Assembly: GCA_037178675.1 (NCBI GenBank)
Contig: JAYMGJ010000287.1
Span: 119,444 to 183,443 of the forward strand
Direction: 5' to 3'
From: Scleroderma bovista
Taxonomy: Eukaryota > Basidiomycota > Agaricomycetes > Boletales > Sclerodermataceae
DNA length: 64,000 nt
Part shown: positions 46,090 through 57,432 of the stretch, piece after piece
Layout: every line of letters begins with the position of its first letter
Numbering within the stretch: the first letter of the stretch is position 1
Notes under the pieces: generated by a model
What the model was told of the DNA's origin: nothing
What the model saw: the letters and a program-made list of their open reading frames with translations, nothing else
The model's database searches: none
Translations under genes and position numbers: made by a program

Positions 46090-47243
46090 ATGCATGGTTT
46101 TCTCTCCATCTTCCTCCTTCCCCTCATCGTCCTCCACAATTCGCACCTCGTTCATGCCCACGGATACGTCTCGAAAGTCTCCATCGATGGAAAAATCTAC
46201 ATAGGCAACGTGCCCAATGCATCACCTACCCCTGCCATCGTCCGCCAGATCAACGACGTCGCGCCCGTCAAAAATGCATCCAATCCTTACCTCAACTGTG
46301 GTCAAGCTGCTCAGAAGGCCGCCCTTGTCGCCGATGTAAATCCTGGCAGTCAGATCCAGTTCTGGTGGAATGGTGGTGATGGCAGTCCTGTCAGTCCAGG
46401 TCCATTCATTTCTGTTGTTTGGCTGATCGTGTACGTCGATTTGTATATACAGTGGCCCCACAACATTGGCCCGCTCATGACTTACATGGCCTCGTGCGTC
46501 AATACGACATGTGACCAATATGACTCGACAAATGCGATGTGGTTCAAGATCGAGGAGACAGCTTTGCAGCCAGGAAATACGACGTGGTATCAACAAAATA
46601 TCAGTGCGTATCTTCATTTCCTTATTCCCGATCGCTTGTGTCTGCCACCTTACTAATGCGGAACACATAGTGGACGGTGCACCGGCCAACATAACAATTC
46701 CCTCCGACTTGGCCCCCGGACAATATCTTATCCGGCACGAAATCATCGCACTCCACCTTGCAACCCAGCTGGGCGGCGCCGAGTTCTATCCGTCCTGTAC
46801 CCAAGTGCGTACATGATTCTTTCGTGATTTCTCCTATCTAAATTATCCCCGTGGTACAGGTCAACGTCCAGGGTAACCAAGCCGGCACACCTACGTCGAG
46901 CGAAGAGGTCACCTTCCCCGGCGGGTATTCCGACACCGACCCTGGCATCTACGACCCATCCGTCTTCGACATTCCCGTGCAGTATACATTCCCTGGGCCA
47001 TCTCTTGCAGCCTTGGTCACCGATAGCTCTTCGTCTTCGTCTTCAGCTTCGTCATCGGGTACCCCTACGCATTCCTCTTCCCCCTCCACTCCCTCGAGTG
47101 GGACTAGCACCAACCCACCACCGAGCTCAACTAGCCCAGTAGTATGCAAGCTCACCAGTCAGCAAGCCTTCTCGATGAGGAAGCGGAGGACGAGGAGTGT
47201 ATCGAGGATCATGGGTGATTTCTTCAAGGGGCTACATTTATGA
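46090..47243 (+). CDS. AA9 lytic polysaccharide monooxygenase 2
   Basis: Second secreted copper monooxygenase. Exons 46090-46389, 46453-46603, 46671-46804 and 46860-47243 total 969 nt, 322 residues. The signal peptide ends HLVHA, giving mature [11 protein letters not shown] with the copper-binding first His. [15 protein letters not shown] carries the second His, [10 protein letters not shown] follows, and GGAEFYPSC has the axial Tyr. [19 protein letters not shown] closes the catalytic part. The first two introns sit at the same places and phases as in LPMO 1 (before WPH and after the NI / QI codon), so the two are paralogues within one subclade. A Ser/Thr/Pro linker (residues about 255-290) leads to a short basic tail ([11 protein letters not shown]). 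No CBM1. The start at 46090 is the ATG directly before the signal peptide. Confidence 0.93.
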
Positions 47244-48193
47244 GGCTTTTGATTACTTTCTGTGGTGTGTATAGAGAGATAGCTCCGATCTTCCTTTTAC
47301 TATAGTGTATGTAATGTATGATGGAAACCTTGATCTCGCTTACAAAATATCTTCAACTCTCCCCGCGGAGCTATGTCTCTCAGCCAATCGGAGGGCCTCT
47401 CCGAACCCGGACCCCCGTACACCGCAGGGTTCAATGATGCAACTGGATCGCTGTCAGTCTATTCCTCAAGACAGGGAATGCCATGTACTCTGCCGACTCT
47501 CACATATTGAACTATGATATGTCAATGTCAGATCTCGACTGGATCTTCCAATGACGGCCCCAGTCTGACGTGCGCAGAAGGCGGAACAAATGGAGGGATC
47601 AACAGAGTCGATTTTGACAGCTCCATGCTCCTTCTGCCACGGAATTCCATTTTCTGCATGAAAAATGCAATTGCAATGGAATATCCAGCACTACAGTAGT
47701 ATGTGGTATGTACTCTTGCATTCCATGTCGTATTATCCGTCACACTGGTGTTATCTCATACGACCCCCCCAACTTCTGACATCACGAAGGTAGATGTCAA
47801 CTGTCAAAAGCCAATACATAAGCGGAGCAGTCAACGACATGATCGGTCGTATCACCGACTCCAACGAAGATAACAAACTTAAAACTGCCACCGTCTGGTC
47901 ATGGATGAATGATGGCAGATACAAAACGTCACACACGTCATCGATCACACCATATGCACCTATCGCGGCGGGACGAATGGGTGTTGGCTCTAGTGAAAAC
48001 GCTTGACTGCTAAGATAATAACCACAATATATATAGTCTCTACGAATGCGTATGCGTGTCACTGCTTCAAGAGCCTGTTTCGTTCCCCTTCTATCGTACA
48101 TACGTGCTAGAAGGGTACAGGGCTGGGGGTCTGTTGCAGAACGCATTATTTTGTCTGCTACTATCGAGAGAAAACGACACAGAACTCACATAT
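47244..48193. other. Intergenic, no gene seen
   Basis: About 950 bp between LPMO 2 and the small secreted protein. The frames at 47305-47517, 47514-47699 and 47751-48146 lack any domain or splice logic. Confidence 0.4.
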
Positions 48194-49025
48194 TTAGGAA
48201 GAGAGGTGGAGAAGGGTGAGGAGTTCAGTCACACCGAGGCACTCAATGACCGCGGTGTAAGGAGCCACCAAAGGACCGAGGACAGCAACGACGGCGGGAA
48301 CGAGCTGAACGATAACTTGCAAAATGGCAAGCACGGCTTTGACGACGGAGACGAGAAGCGCGAAGAGGACACTTGTAGGCCCAACCGCAAGGATGGCAAT
48401 GATGTGAGCAACTGCACCCAGAATAAGCTGTCGATGAGGCAGGTGGGTTAAAACGTAAAATTGGCAGAAAAAAAATGTGAACACACCTCGAGGACGCGGA
48501 AGATGGCCTGCGCAAGAGCTTCGACAGTCAAAACAACACCGTTAACGTCCTTAAGGATCGTGTCAAGTTCGGCGCCAACCAACGCCGTAAGCTGAGGAAC
48601 GGTGTCAAGGATGGCAGCCGTGAGCTTGTTAAGGAGGTCAGTGACAATGGCAACAGTGGCGGTGGCAGGGACAAGGGCCTCTGATGGCGACAGAAGAAGA
48701 AAAAAAAACATTAGACAGGAATAGAAAATTCTTTTTTCCTTTACGCACCCAGCTCTGCGACGATAGGCTGGATATCAGCATAAAGCGAATCAAGGATGCA
48801 GGGGATCGTGTTTTGGCAAGAACGGGCAGCCAACTGAGCATTCTCAGCCCTGGGGACTGGGGGAAGGGGAAGGGAAGGGAGGGCAGGGATGGATGGGACG
48901 TCACGGACATCGACGCCGCGGACGACATTAACGAGTCCTGCAATGTTGGTTCCGTCAGTGCGACCAGAGAGAGGAGCGGCCAGCACAGCGGTGACGAAGA
49001 CAGCAAAAGCAGCGAAGGAGCGCAT
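48194..49025 (-). CDS. Small secreted Val/Leu/Ala-rich protein, function unknown
   Basis: I do not recognise the family with certainty. Exons 48749-49025, 48487-48680 and 48194-48427 give 234 residues. The N-terminus MRSFAAFAVFVTAVLAAP is a clear signal peptide with cleavage after ..LAAP or nearby. Two Cys lie in RSCQNTIPCIL (residues about 70-80) and one in IECLGV near the end. The remainder is almost wholly hydrophobic-amphipathic helix (NKLTAAILDTVPQLTALVG, VVKAVLAILQVIVQLVPAVV). It could coat surfaces or hyphae, as other mushroom small secreted proteins with repeating hydrophobic helices are thought to do, but hydrophobin spacing of eight Cys is absent. Intron phases are consistent. No relative is in the window. 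Confidence 0.7.
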
Positions 49026-49655
49026 TGTTAAACGAATGTGGGTGGTCTCGGGAAGGTGAGAAGATCAGTTGGAGAGAGGGGAGATTTATAGCCTCGGATT
49101 TGTTTGGGCGATGCTTGGCTCGGCAAGAACGACATATTTTGATGTCATGTTCTGACATTGGCTGCCTGTTTTGGAAAATAAAATTTGGCCAAGTAGTACA
49201 CGAAGCTCTGTACCAAACCCTTTGCGACCGCGTGATAGTGGGCCGGTTGAGGAGTTGATGGAACGAACAAGTTCGGAGTCCACGGGTATTTTCCATGGCC
49301 CAGCACGAGACTACAAGGGCGATTAGCCGCAGTCTTCCATAGCCCACCGAAGGCGCGAATTCGGGATTGGCTGACAGGTAAGTCGCCAGTCAGGCTGGTG
49401 AGCTTGCCCGATTGCCTCCGATCAGCGGAAATGTCTGTGATATCACCCGCCAGGACCCCAGAACTTGGCTGGCAGCAGTGCACTGTGTGCGGGAATATAT
49501 AAATATCGGTCGTTCACTTGATAGTACGGTGATTAGTCCCAATGACAAGGCTTGTGTATTCATACCTCATCGTGACGGTCAGAGACAGGTAGTAAACACG
49601 GCCAAACATACCCCGAGTGACTTTGCAGACGGCGTCTGGACGACTTGAAAGCAAA

Positions 49656-51214
49656 ATGTCACTCATACCGTCTGTCGAGAGCTTTGCAAAGGTATGGATA
49701 TTCGCGTATCATTCTACGAGATTGTGCATTGAACACGTCGATCAGGGAACCCTTGCTACCGTTGCAGGTATCGGAACGATTGGTATGTCACCCCCTTTCA
49801 ATACTTACGCTATGGCACCCTCAATTCGTCAAGGATGTGGATTACTTTATTATGGCCAGAACTACCTCATATATCCCTCTGCATTCCCGCCCGGCTCGCG
49901 CACAGGTCCGTTCTTTGTCGCACTTGCATACTCAGTCCAAACCAAATGACTCACAGATGTCGATACTCCCGACAAGTATGACCTTTTCTATAAAGTTCTG
50001 GAGCTGAAGACAGAGGATGGCGTACTGCTGCGATCCTACCTTTTACCTCAACGTAAGGAGGTTGGCCATCGAAATGCTACGCATATTGACGTCGCCGAGG
50101 AGATGTCAAATGAGGAGGTGTGTGCCCTCACCCCCTTATTGCGCTCGACCGTGCACGTTGCCCTTTTTTTTGACTGAGAAGTGCCTTCTTACAGTTCGCA
50201 GCGACACGCCCGACCGTACTCATGTTCCATGGTAATGGGGGAAATCTTGGGCATCGCATACCCCTCGCGCGGATATTCTATGTCAAGATGCGCTGCAATG
50301 TGCTCATGCTTTCTTACCGAGGGTACGAACTCATATTTGGCTGCACTTTCGCTCTATCTCTGATCACCGACAACCCACCATATAGATATGGCCGCTCAGA
50401 AGGAACGCCATCAGAAACTGGTAAGGCCTTTTCTTCCCTTCCCTGCACGAACGATGTCATACTACCAGAATCATCGAGCTAATGTATCAACTAGGTTTAT
50501 GCATTGATGCACAGACAATGCTGAACTATGTGTTATCTGATCCAATCTTAAAGGGGACTCCCATCGTGAGTCATTTTTTGGCACATGATCTTATATAGTT
50601 GACTCGTGCAGATTCTGTATGGACAGTCGCTTGGGGGTGCCGTTGCCATCCATCTTGCAAGTCGGAACCCGTCCAAGGTGCGTTTTTGACCCTCCAACAC
50701 TTCTATGCATTCGTTGTGTCTAAATCGTGAACTCGACAAGATCAATGCACTCATCCTCGAAAATACCTTCACTTCCCTCCGAAAAGTGGTGCCACATGCC
50801 CTCCCGTTCCTCGGTCCGCTGTCCTTCCTGTGTCACCAGAAATGGGACTCCGTGTCCAAACTCCCGCTCATACCTCGGAGTACACCGATCTTGATGCTGA
50901 GTGGCGTGAGGGATGAGGTGGTACCCTGTGAACATATGAAGGAACTGTGGGAAATTGCGGCGAGGAGGCAGGGAACGAAGGTGAATAGTTTGGGTGGGAA
51001 TGGGAATGCCCGAGAAAATGGAAAGGAACGTGAAAGAAACCCAGAGGTGGGCAGTGGGAGATCGAAATTCGTCGAGTTCGAACAGGGGTGTCACAGTGCG
51101 CATCTTTTGTCTACCCTTGATGCTATTTTAACTGACCCCTTGCTAGATGACACTTGTGTCCAGCTGGGTTACTGGACGGCCATTACAAACTTCCTGGAAA
51201 GCGTGTGCTCGTGA
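49656..51214 (+). CDS. Bem46/ABHD13-like alpha/beta hydrolase
   Basis: Membrane-bound serine hydrolase of the conserved eukaryotic Bem46/ABHD13 family, found at ER or plasma membrane; linked to polarity in other fungi, substrate unsettled. The start at 49656 (MSLIPSVESF) is followed by an N-terminal region without a clear signal peptide. QNYLIYPSAFPPGSRT and DVDTPDKYDLFYKVLELKTEDG are family landmarks. The oxyanion HGNGGNLGHR lies near 50225. The nucleophile elbow GQSLGG is near 50620, the acid in SGVRDEVVP near 50905 and the His in GCHSAH near 51090. At least six short introns. A lysine/Gly/Asn-rich insert (about 50985-51065) before the catalytic His is longer than usual. Confidence 0.88.
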
Positions 51215-51632
51215 AGCTTGGTCTTCGCAGTATACATAGATGACGCAAGTTAAACATCCCCGGGCCCTCCCACCACAACATTGATACTTTTTTTCCCGCT
51301 TGGTTTTCCACGCACATCATAGCCGATGCTCCGCATGTACATTCCACACTGGGTTTGTTTCTCCCTCCTTTTATTGTCCTTCTGCATGGTGGATGATCGG
51401 ATTACAGCCTTGTCGCAATCATCCGATTTTTTTTTTCTGCACATATTATACAGATTTCTGTATTGGATAATTCATCACGGAGAACTTGTAATTGAGTGCC
51501 GTGAACATGGACCACTATCATTAACTGTTATGCATTCCAATGCGTAGACGAAAAGAACTGATATGGACGAAAATGCAACCCGTCGACCCCAAAAATCCGT
51601 CCGCACACTCTCTAGCTCACCTGCCTGTACCG

Positions 51633-52479
51633 TTATCCTTCATACCGATAGGCAACCATCGCCTCGATCCTATGGACATCTGTGGAGAAGTTCCTCAGCT
51701 TGACCTGCTGACTTTTGCTTGCCTCGATCGCGAGGGGGTCCGTATCGACCCATTCGTCGGCAGGAATGTCCGCCGAGTCTTTGGTGTATGCAAGGATATT
51801 GAAGACGGTGGGGTCGTCGATTATCGGGAGAAAGGTGACCGTAGACACGATTTGTTTGAGGATGGATCGGATCTCGGCCTGGATTTCGGATTCAGGCTTG
51901 GGGGGTGGACTGATTGGAATGTATGTAGCACGATCAGAGCAAGGAGGTACGAAAGAAAGGACGTACGGTTCGGCAGAGTCAGACGGTGGCTCTACGACGT
52001 TGATGTCAAAGACCCATCGTTCGAGTGGTATCCGGGTATCTTTTGATATGATAGCAAGGACGAGTTGGGTGACTGCGCCAGTCAAGAGCCATTCTATGCA
52101 GAATGGCAACGAGGGGCGTGTTGATAACCTGCTGGAGAGAACAACACGGGGTGGCTTACCGTTAACTTGTTTTAAGATCCTGATGGAGATGAGTGGGGAA
52201 GGAGAAGCAGGCAGAAACACGCACCTATCGAGGTAATTTTCCAATGCGAGATCCTGGGTTACGAGTACCGTCTGACCATACTTTTTCACCATGTGGAAGT
52301 CGTCCGAGGGGTACACACCGCGCTGGAACAGGATCCTGAACACGGGTCATCTCTCGAATGAATATCGGGAGTGTCTAGGGCACGCACGTATTGGCCGCAT
52401 ACTTGAAGAACTCTGTGACGAGGCTGCATGAGCCCTTGAGTGTGATCGCCTGCCTGGTTGGGGCTTGTGAGGTGGCCAT
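51633..52479 (-). CDS. MAD2: Mitotic spindle checkpoint protein MAD2
   Basis: HORMA-domain protein that binds and restrains Cdc20 until kinetochores are attached. The start at 52479 reads MATSQAPTRQAITLKGSC, and the first exon ends YAANT. A 60-nt intron then joins ILFQRGVYPSDDF and KKYGQTVLVTQDLALENYLD. A central intron of about 100 nt precedes QLVLAIISKDTRIPLERWVF. The C-terminal safety belt ends with KLRNFSTDVHRIEAMVAYR, the usual MAD2 end. Length about 210-220 residues, normal for the family. The family's TFE/ERW landmark is present as LERWVFD. The gene is convergent with the Bem46-like gene. Confidence 0.93.
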
Positions 52480-52880
52480 GTCGAGGCGTGTCTTGGTTCT
52501 CGAGGTGGACGCGAACTAGTCACGTGGTTCTATGTGTGCTCCAAGGCAGGTTTTCATTTGATGTCCATTGCAATGGCAACCAGTACGATAGCTGTCAAGT
52601 CTTCATCGTAGTACTAGCATCCTACCATCCGACAAGGTTTCCACCAACAGCTGCGCATGTGGGCCCGTCTATCTTCAACACAAGGGTGGTCGTCGTTTGA
52701 ACCCGTCCCAGGTTTGGGTGATTTGGCTAGTGTACTACATAGAAGTGTCCGCGTGCCTGTGGTACCGATTAGCCCTGAATTCATTAGCCGGCCTTTTTTT
52801 TCGAGTCCCCCTCCCCCTCTGCTGTCTCCCTCCTTTTCTTGTTTCTCCTACGTACTTTCCATCACATCGTCACTCGTTAC

Positions 52881-54101
52881 ATGAAGACTTCGTCCTCTTC
52901 ACGCTTCCGGCTTTCCTTTGCCCTCTTTGGTGTGCCTTCCCCTTTTGATCCGACATGCGCCTTCGTCACCTCTTCCTTCCTCTATCCCGCTGTACTGGGT
53001 GCGGTTCGTGCCCTCTTCGCCGTCTTCACACTCCTAGCAAGCGTGGTCATCCTGGGCTTTGAGGCATCGGTATACGGCCGTGGCCCTTCGTAAGTCTTCT
53101 GTAGCCATGCCGTTTTCGTCTCATCACAACGGCTTGTTTCAACAGCTACTTGTGCTACTTTACCAATCTTTCCTATATCGGGCTCTGCGCATACTTTTGG
53201 GCGTCGAGCGTACAAACCGTTACTTTCGCGCGTGCCTTGAGTGGCCTGCGGGATGTGCAGGACGATGCTCAAGCAGTGCGCACGCGAGGCAAGCAGGGAC
53301 GAAGGGTAGAGAGGAGAAGGATTGGTTACCCGCTTCAGAGATGGCCACGGGTGTTCCAACTGATGCACGTCTTGTTGTATACTAGCATCGTCGTCTTCCG
53401 TGAGTCCCATTCATTTCATTCCCCAGTATATTGGGGTCGAATGCGCTCGCGTTGTTGACGTGGGCGATGTTGTTGTTTAAATCACCCTTTGCTAGCGTTT
53501 ATCATCACGATCGTGTATTGGACGCTGCTTGCAAGTTCCCAGACGTTCGCGACTTCATACAATGGTACGTCCACTCTCCGTCATTTCATTAAGCGTCAGC
53601 TGATCATTTCCTTAATCACAGCATTTGGAAATGTATCCCGCCATATCCTCAACTCCGCCTTTGCTCTCTTCGAGATCATCTGCACCAACGTCCCCCCTCC
53701 CCCATGGTCGCACCTTGTGCCTGTGGCTATCCCCCTTGCATCTTACCTAGGTGTGGCATATATCACCAGTGCCACCCAAGGATTCTATAGTACGTCGGTT
53801 ATTTTAAACTCTCTCTGCGAGGACATCTAATTTATCAATTCATGATCCCCATTATTTAGCCTATTCTTTCCTCAACCCAGACACACATCCTGCTCGTGTC
53901 GCTGGATACGTATTCGGAATCACACTGGCCTACTGCGTCGTTTTTGCAATCATCAAGGGGGTGATCACCCTGCGATGGCGGTGGTCTGGACGGTATTGGG
54001 ATTCGAGAGAGGATGAAGAGAGACAAGGTGAGCCAGAGGCGCTGAATGACTGGGAAGAGGTGGACTCTCCGCGGGAGCAGTCATCTGCCCCGAGGCTATA
54101 A
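52881..54101 (+). CDS. FAR-17a/AIG1-like membrane hydrolase
   Basis: Multi-pass membrane protein of the FAR-17a/AIG1 (ADTRP) family, whose animal members are threonine hydrolases of fatty acid esters of hydroxy fatty acids. Six hydrophobic segments are visible. The conserved Thr sits in YLCYFTNLSYIGLCAYFW (about 53155) and the His in SRHILNSAFALFE (about 53640). LGVAYITSATQGFY and ITLAYCVVFAIIKGVI follow. Introns of about 50-80 nt split it into six exons, for example after GRGPS (about 53091) and GFY. The tail is acidic (EDEERQGEPEALNDWEEV). An unspliced start upstream is unlikely, as 52881 is the first ATG before the coding block. Its last about 150 bp are repeated at 56858. Confidence 0.87.
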
Positions 54102-56811
54102 TTATTAGGGGCTTGGCCCCAGCATATCGGTAGGACGGGAGAGGTTTGGCTTCTTTTTTCTCACTTCTGGGCCATACATCAGCGTATGGGGAAAAGGATA
54201 TTCCTTTAATGCCGAGAGACATGGGATTGGCTCACACCGTTCTACTTTGATGTATCTTCATTTACGGATTATCTATGTCGCTAACGTTTCCCCACCTTTG
54301 ACGGTTGGCTGCTGTGGGTATCCACGATCATAACGGCGCTGACTGTCCTGATCCCAGGTTACTGTCCCTCCTGTAGTCGATTTCGATTGACCATGGTAGC
54401 ATCCTATTCTCCAACAAAATGCGACTTTTGGTTCCATCTTTCCAATCCTGCCGGTTCGACCCTGACCAAGTGTGCCGTCCTAAGTCAGCAGGTAATACGT
54501 TAACGCGATTGCTTCGTTCTGCCGGTACAAAGTACGAGATATAAGAAGATTGTGTCTGGGCTACTCCCATCCACGCCATCCATAATGCAGAGTGCACCTA
54601 TTTTGCTAATACTGGCATTGGTGGTAGGCTTACCCCTTGCAGGATGCGTTCAGACCGCAGCCACAGATGTGAACACGGTTCAACCAGGTCAAATCAAGAA
54701 TCTAGTGACGTTTGGTGACTCGTACACAGACCCCGCTGCCGCATTCTCAGGACATTCCTGGGCAGCATATGTGGCTCAGTACGGGCCATTCAACTTGTAT
54801 TGTGCGTCCATTCCCTGTGCATATGGACGAGTGTATGCATGTGACCGTGTTCTACAGCGTTTGCAAAGTCAGGTGCAGCGTGTTCCAACAACGTTACTTA
54901 TCGTCCCGGTCCAATCATGGAGTCCCAACTCCCCACCTACATAAACGCCACGCAAAACGGGACAATTCCTGCCTCCGCCATTCTGCCAAATGAAACTATA
55001 TATGCGATCTGGATAGGTACAAACGACGTCGGTGCGAACTCGTTGTTGACGGATAGCATTGGTGTAAGAAGCGGTGTGTCCATCGTGGAAGTGAGGAAGT
55101 GCGTGGTGGATGTTGTCGAAATGCTGTATGAAAGTGGCGCGAGGAACTTTGTGATCTTGAACGTGAGTCAAATTTACCTGTCCATGTTCCCCTGTCCGGA
55201 ATCTGGACTTATCCAAGGTGCCCATACTCACGCTTTCACAGATGATCGCACTCAACCTCACACCCCTCTACTCGCAAACCTCCTACCCCAACCGCTTCTG
55301 GACCGCTGTGCGGAACACGACAGAGTGGAACGTCTTCATGTACGAGCTCGTCCGCGCTGGCAATGCGATTACCGATTTAATGTTTCAAACGGCTGCACCA
55401 CGTTTGCAAGGGGCACATATCGGTGAGCACTTGGACTCCCCATTTCCCGCCTGGTCATTTTTCTCTCGCATTCCCCCTTTCATATTTGCTCATGCTCAAC
55501 ACGCCCAGCTTCGTTCGATGCATATGGCCTCTTTTCCGACATGTTCGCCAATCCTGGCGCATACCTGAACGGCACTGCTAACCCAGCCGGGAATGGGGCG
55601 CCTGTGTACAACGTGACTGGATGCGTCAAGTCGTGCGTGTTGCAACTCAACGAGAGCTTGTTCGGTCCGGCTGCGTGTACAATAGTTCAAGACGAGGTGC
55701 AGAAAGATGCATACTTGTGGTGGGTATTTCGTGCCGCATTTTGCTTTTTTTTTTTCCGAAAAGGGCGATGTGTGCTGGTTGGTGCTAAGAGATTGCGGTG
55801 TCTAGGTACGACGAGCTGCACCCGTCTCAGCAGGCCCACCGAGTACTGGGAGCAGAGTTCACGGCTTTAATGAAGGGGAAGTATTCCAAATGGACAACGT
55901 GGTTGTACTGATGGATGGATGTCGTTGGCTGGCAGATGGACTGGTAAGTGGTCGCGTGGTCCGTGTTGGTGGTGCATAGCACTTAGACAAGGTGACCTGG
56001 CTGGACTCTGGGGGGAATAAATGAACATACTGGCATTTAAGCACAGATGATTAGGATGTCATTTTACTTACGCCGATACGGTAAACCATGCGGCGAACGA
56101 AAGTTCAAATTATATGCCTCGCTGCGCGCAAGAGGACAGATTGTCATGAGTCTGAATGACTCCTTACTTGGGCATATATATTGAACCTTCTATAGGGAAT
56201 CTGTAACCCTCGAGTGCACACTCAATCTCTGGGATTATCGTAACAAATACCTTGCTTACTATTCATGAATGGATAGCAGTGCATATTTTACAACGCTGCA
56301 ATACTTTACGAGCTGCTTGGAATGAGAAAAACATATCAACTTAATTGGAACTAGGTCACACGGTGGAAGTCAGGTCGAGGGCCCTCCGTTATTAGCCCAT
56401 TTTCAACGCCTCATCGACATCTCGAGATGTGTGATTGGTTTATATGAGCAGGGGAAAGGTGCAATAAATTTTGTACATCCTAAATGGCAGGGGGTAAGGA
56501 AACCACTAGTTTCACGATGGCAGCAATGCATACCAACTGCAGTGGAGAAGGCGACGATACCGACAGTTCTACCACTGGGTCGAGGAAGGCGCTTATTATA
56601 TCCAAGTTGCAAATTTCGCGTAGTAACTTACAGAGCACCGGAAGGGAGTCCAAGTAGCATCATCAAACCGAAATCTGCAATCAGCAAATATGACGCTTAA
56701 CATCGGTCGACCCACCAATTGCCGCTGTTCCAGAGTGGGAACACAGTAGGTAACCTTGAGGCATAAGTACTAGTAAGTAGGTAATCTGAGACTGGGTAGT
56801 AGCAATGCTGG
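53949..56811. repeat. Tandem segmental duplication, unit 1
   Basis: About 2.86 kb from the end of the FAR-17a gene through esterase 1 to TAGTAGCAATGCTGG. Unit 2 is 56858-59695. Similarity is very high in the middle of the esterase genes and lower, with indels, at both sides. Confidence 0.88.
54585..55911 (+). CDS. GDSL (CE16-like) acetyl/carboxyl esterase 1
   Basis: Secreted SGNH-fold esterase, likely removing acetyl groups from xylan or sugar esters. The start MQSAPILLILALVVGLPLAG (signal peptide) at 54585 is shared with copy 2, so the ATG at 54552 is unlikely. Block I is LVTFGDSYTD (Ser nucleophile). After intron 54802-54857 comes the SFAKSGAACSNN glycine block. Block III is WIGTNDVG (Asn), and block V is YDELHPSQQAH with the Asp/His pair (about 55815). 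Further introns are at 55163-55240, 55423-55509 and about 55721-55805. The tail KWTTWLY stops at 55911. Length about 320 residues. N-x-S/T sites support secretion. Confidence 0.88.
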
Positions 56812-56857
56812 CCAGGTCGGCTGCCGTCACGATCTCGTTGGATACCGCGCCAGCATG
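55912..56857. other. Intergenic, duplicated flank and junction
   Basis: 3' flank of esterase 1 shared with the flank of esterase 2. 56812-56857 is unique sequence at the junction between the two units. No gene. Confidence 0.5.
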
Positions 56858-57012
56858 ATCATCAAAGGGGTGATCACCCTGCGATGGCGTTGGTCTGGAC
56901 GGTATTGAGATTCGACTCGGAGACGAAGAGAAACAAGGTGAGCCAGAGGCGCTAAATGACTGAGAGGAGGTGGACTCTCCGCGGGAGCAGTCATCTTCCT
57001 CGAGGCTATAAT
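56858..57012 (+). pseudogene. Fragment of the FAR-17a/AIG1-like gene, 3' end only
   Basis: Matches 53949-54101 of the intact gene: IIKG..ITLRWRWSGRY, then an in-frame TGA where the parent has TGG (RYWDS becomes RY-stop) and further changes. It lacks every upstream exon and promoter and is a by-product of the tandem duplication. Confidence 0.85.
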
Positions 57013-57432
57013 TACTACTAGGTGTCTGACCCCAGCCTACCGGTAGGACGAAGAAGTTTGGCTTCTTTTTTCTCGCTTCTGGGCCATATCAACGTATGGG
57101 GAAAGGGATATTCCTTTAATGCGGAGAGTGGGACTGGCTCACATTGTTCGATTTTGATGTATCTTCATTTACGGATTGAAGTACCCGTGATCATAGCGGC
57201 GCTGAATGTTCTGATCCCAGATTACTGTCCCTCCTATGGTAGCATCCTATTCTCGAACAAAGCGACTTTTGGCTCTCATCTTTTCGATCCTGCTTCGACC
57301 CTGAACAAGTGTTCGAGGGTGTCGTCCTAAGTCCGCAGGTAATGTCATTGACGCGATGGCTTGGTTCTGCCGGTACGAAGTACGATATATAAGAAGGTCG
57401 TGTTTGGGCTACTCGCATCCACGCGATACAAG

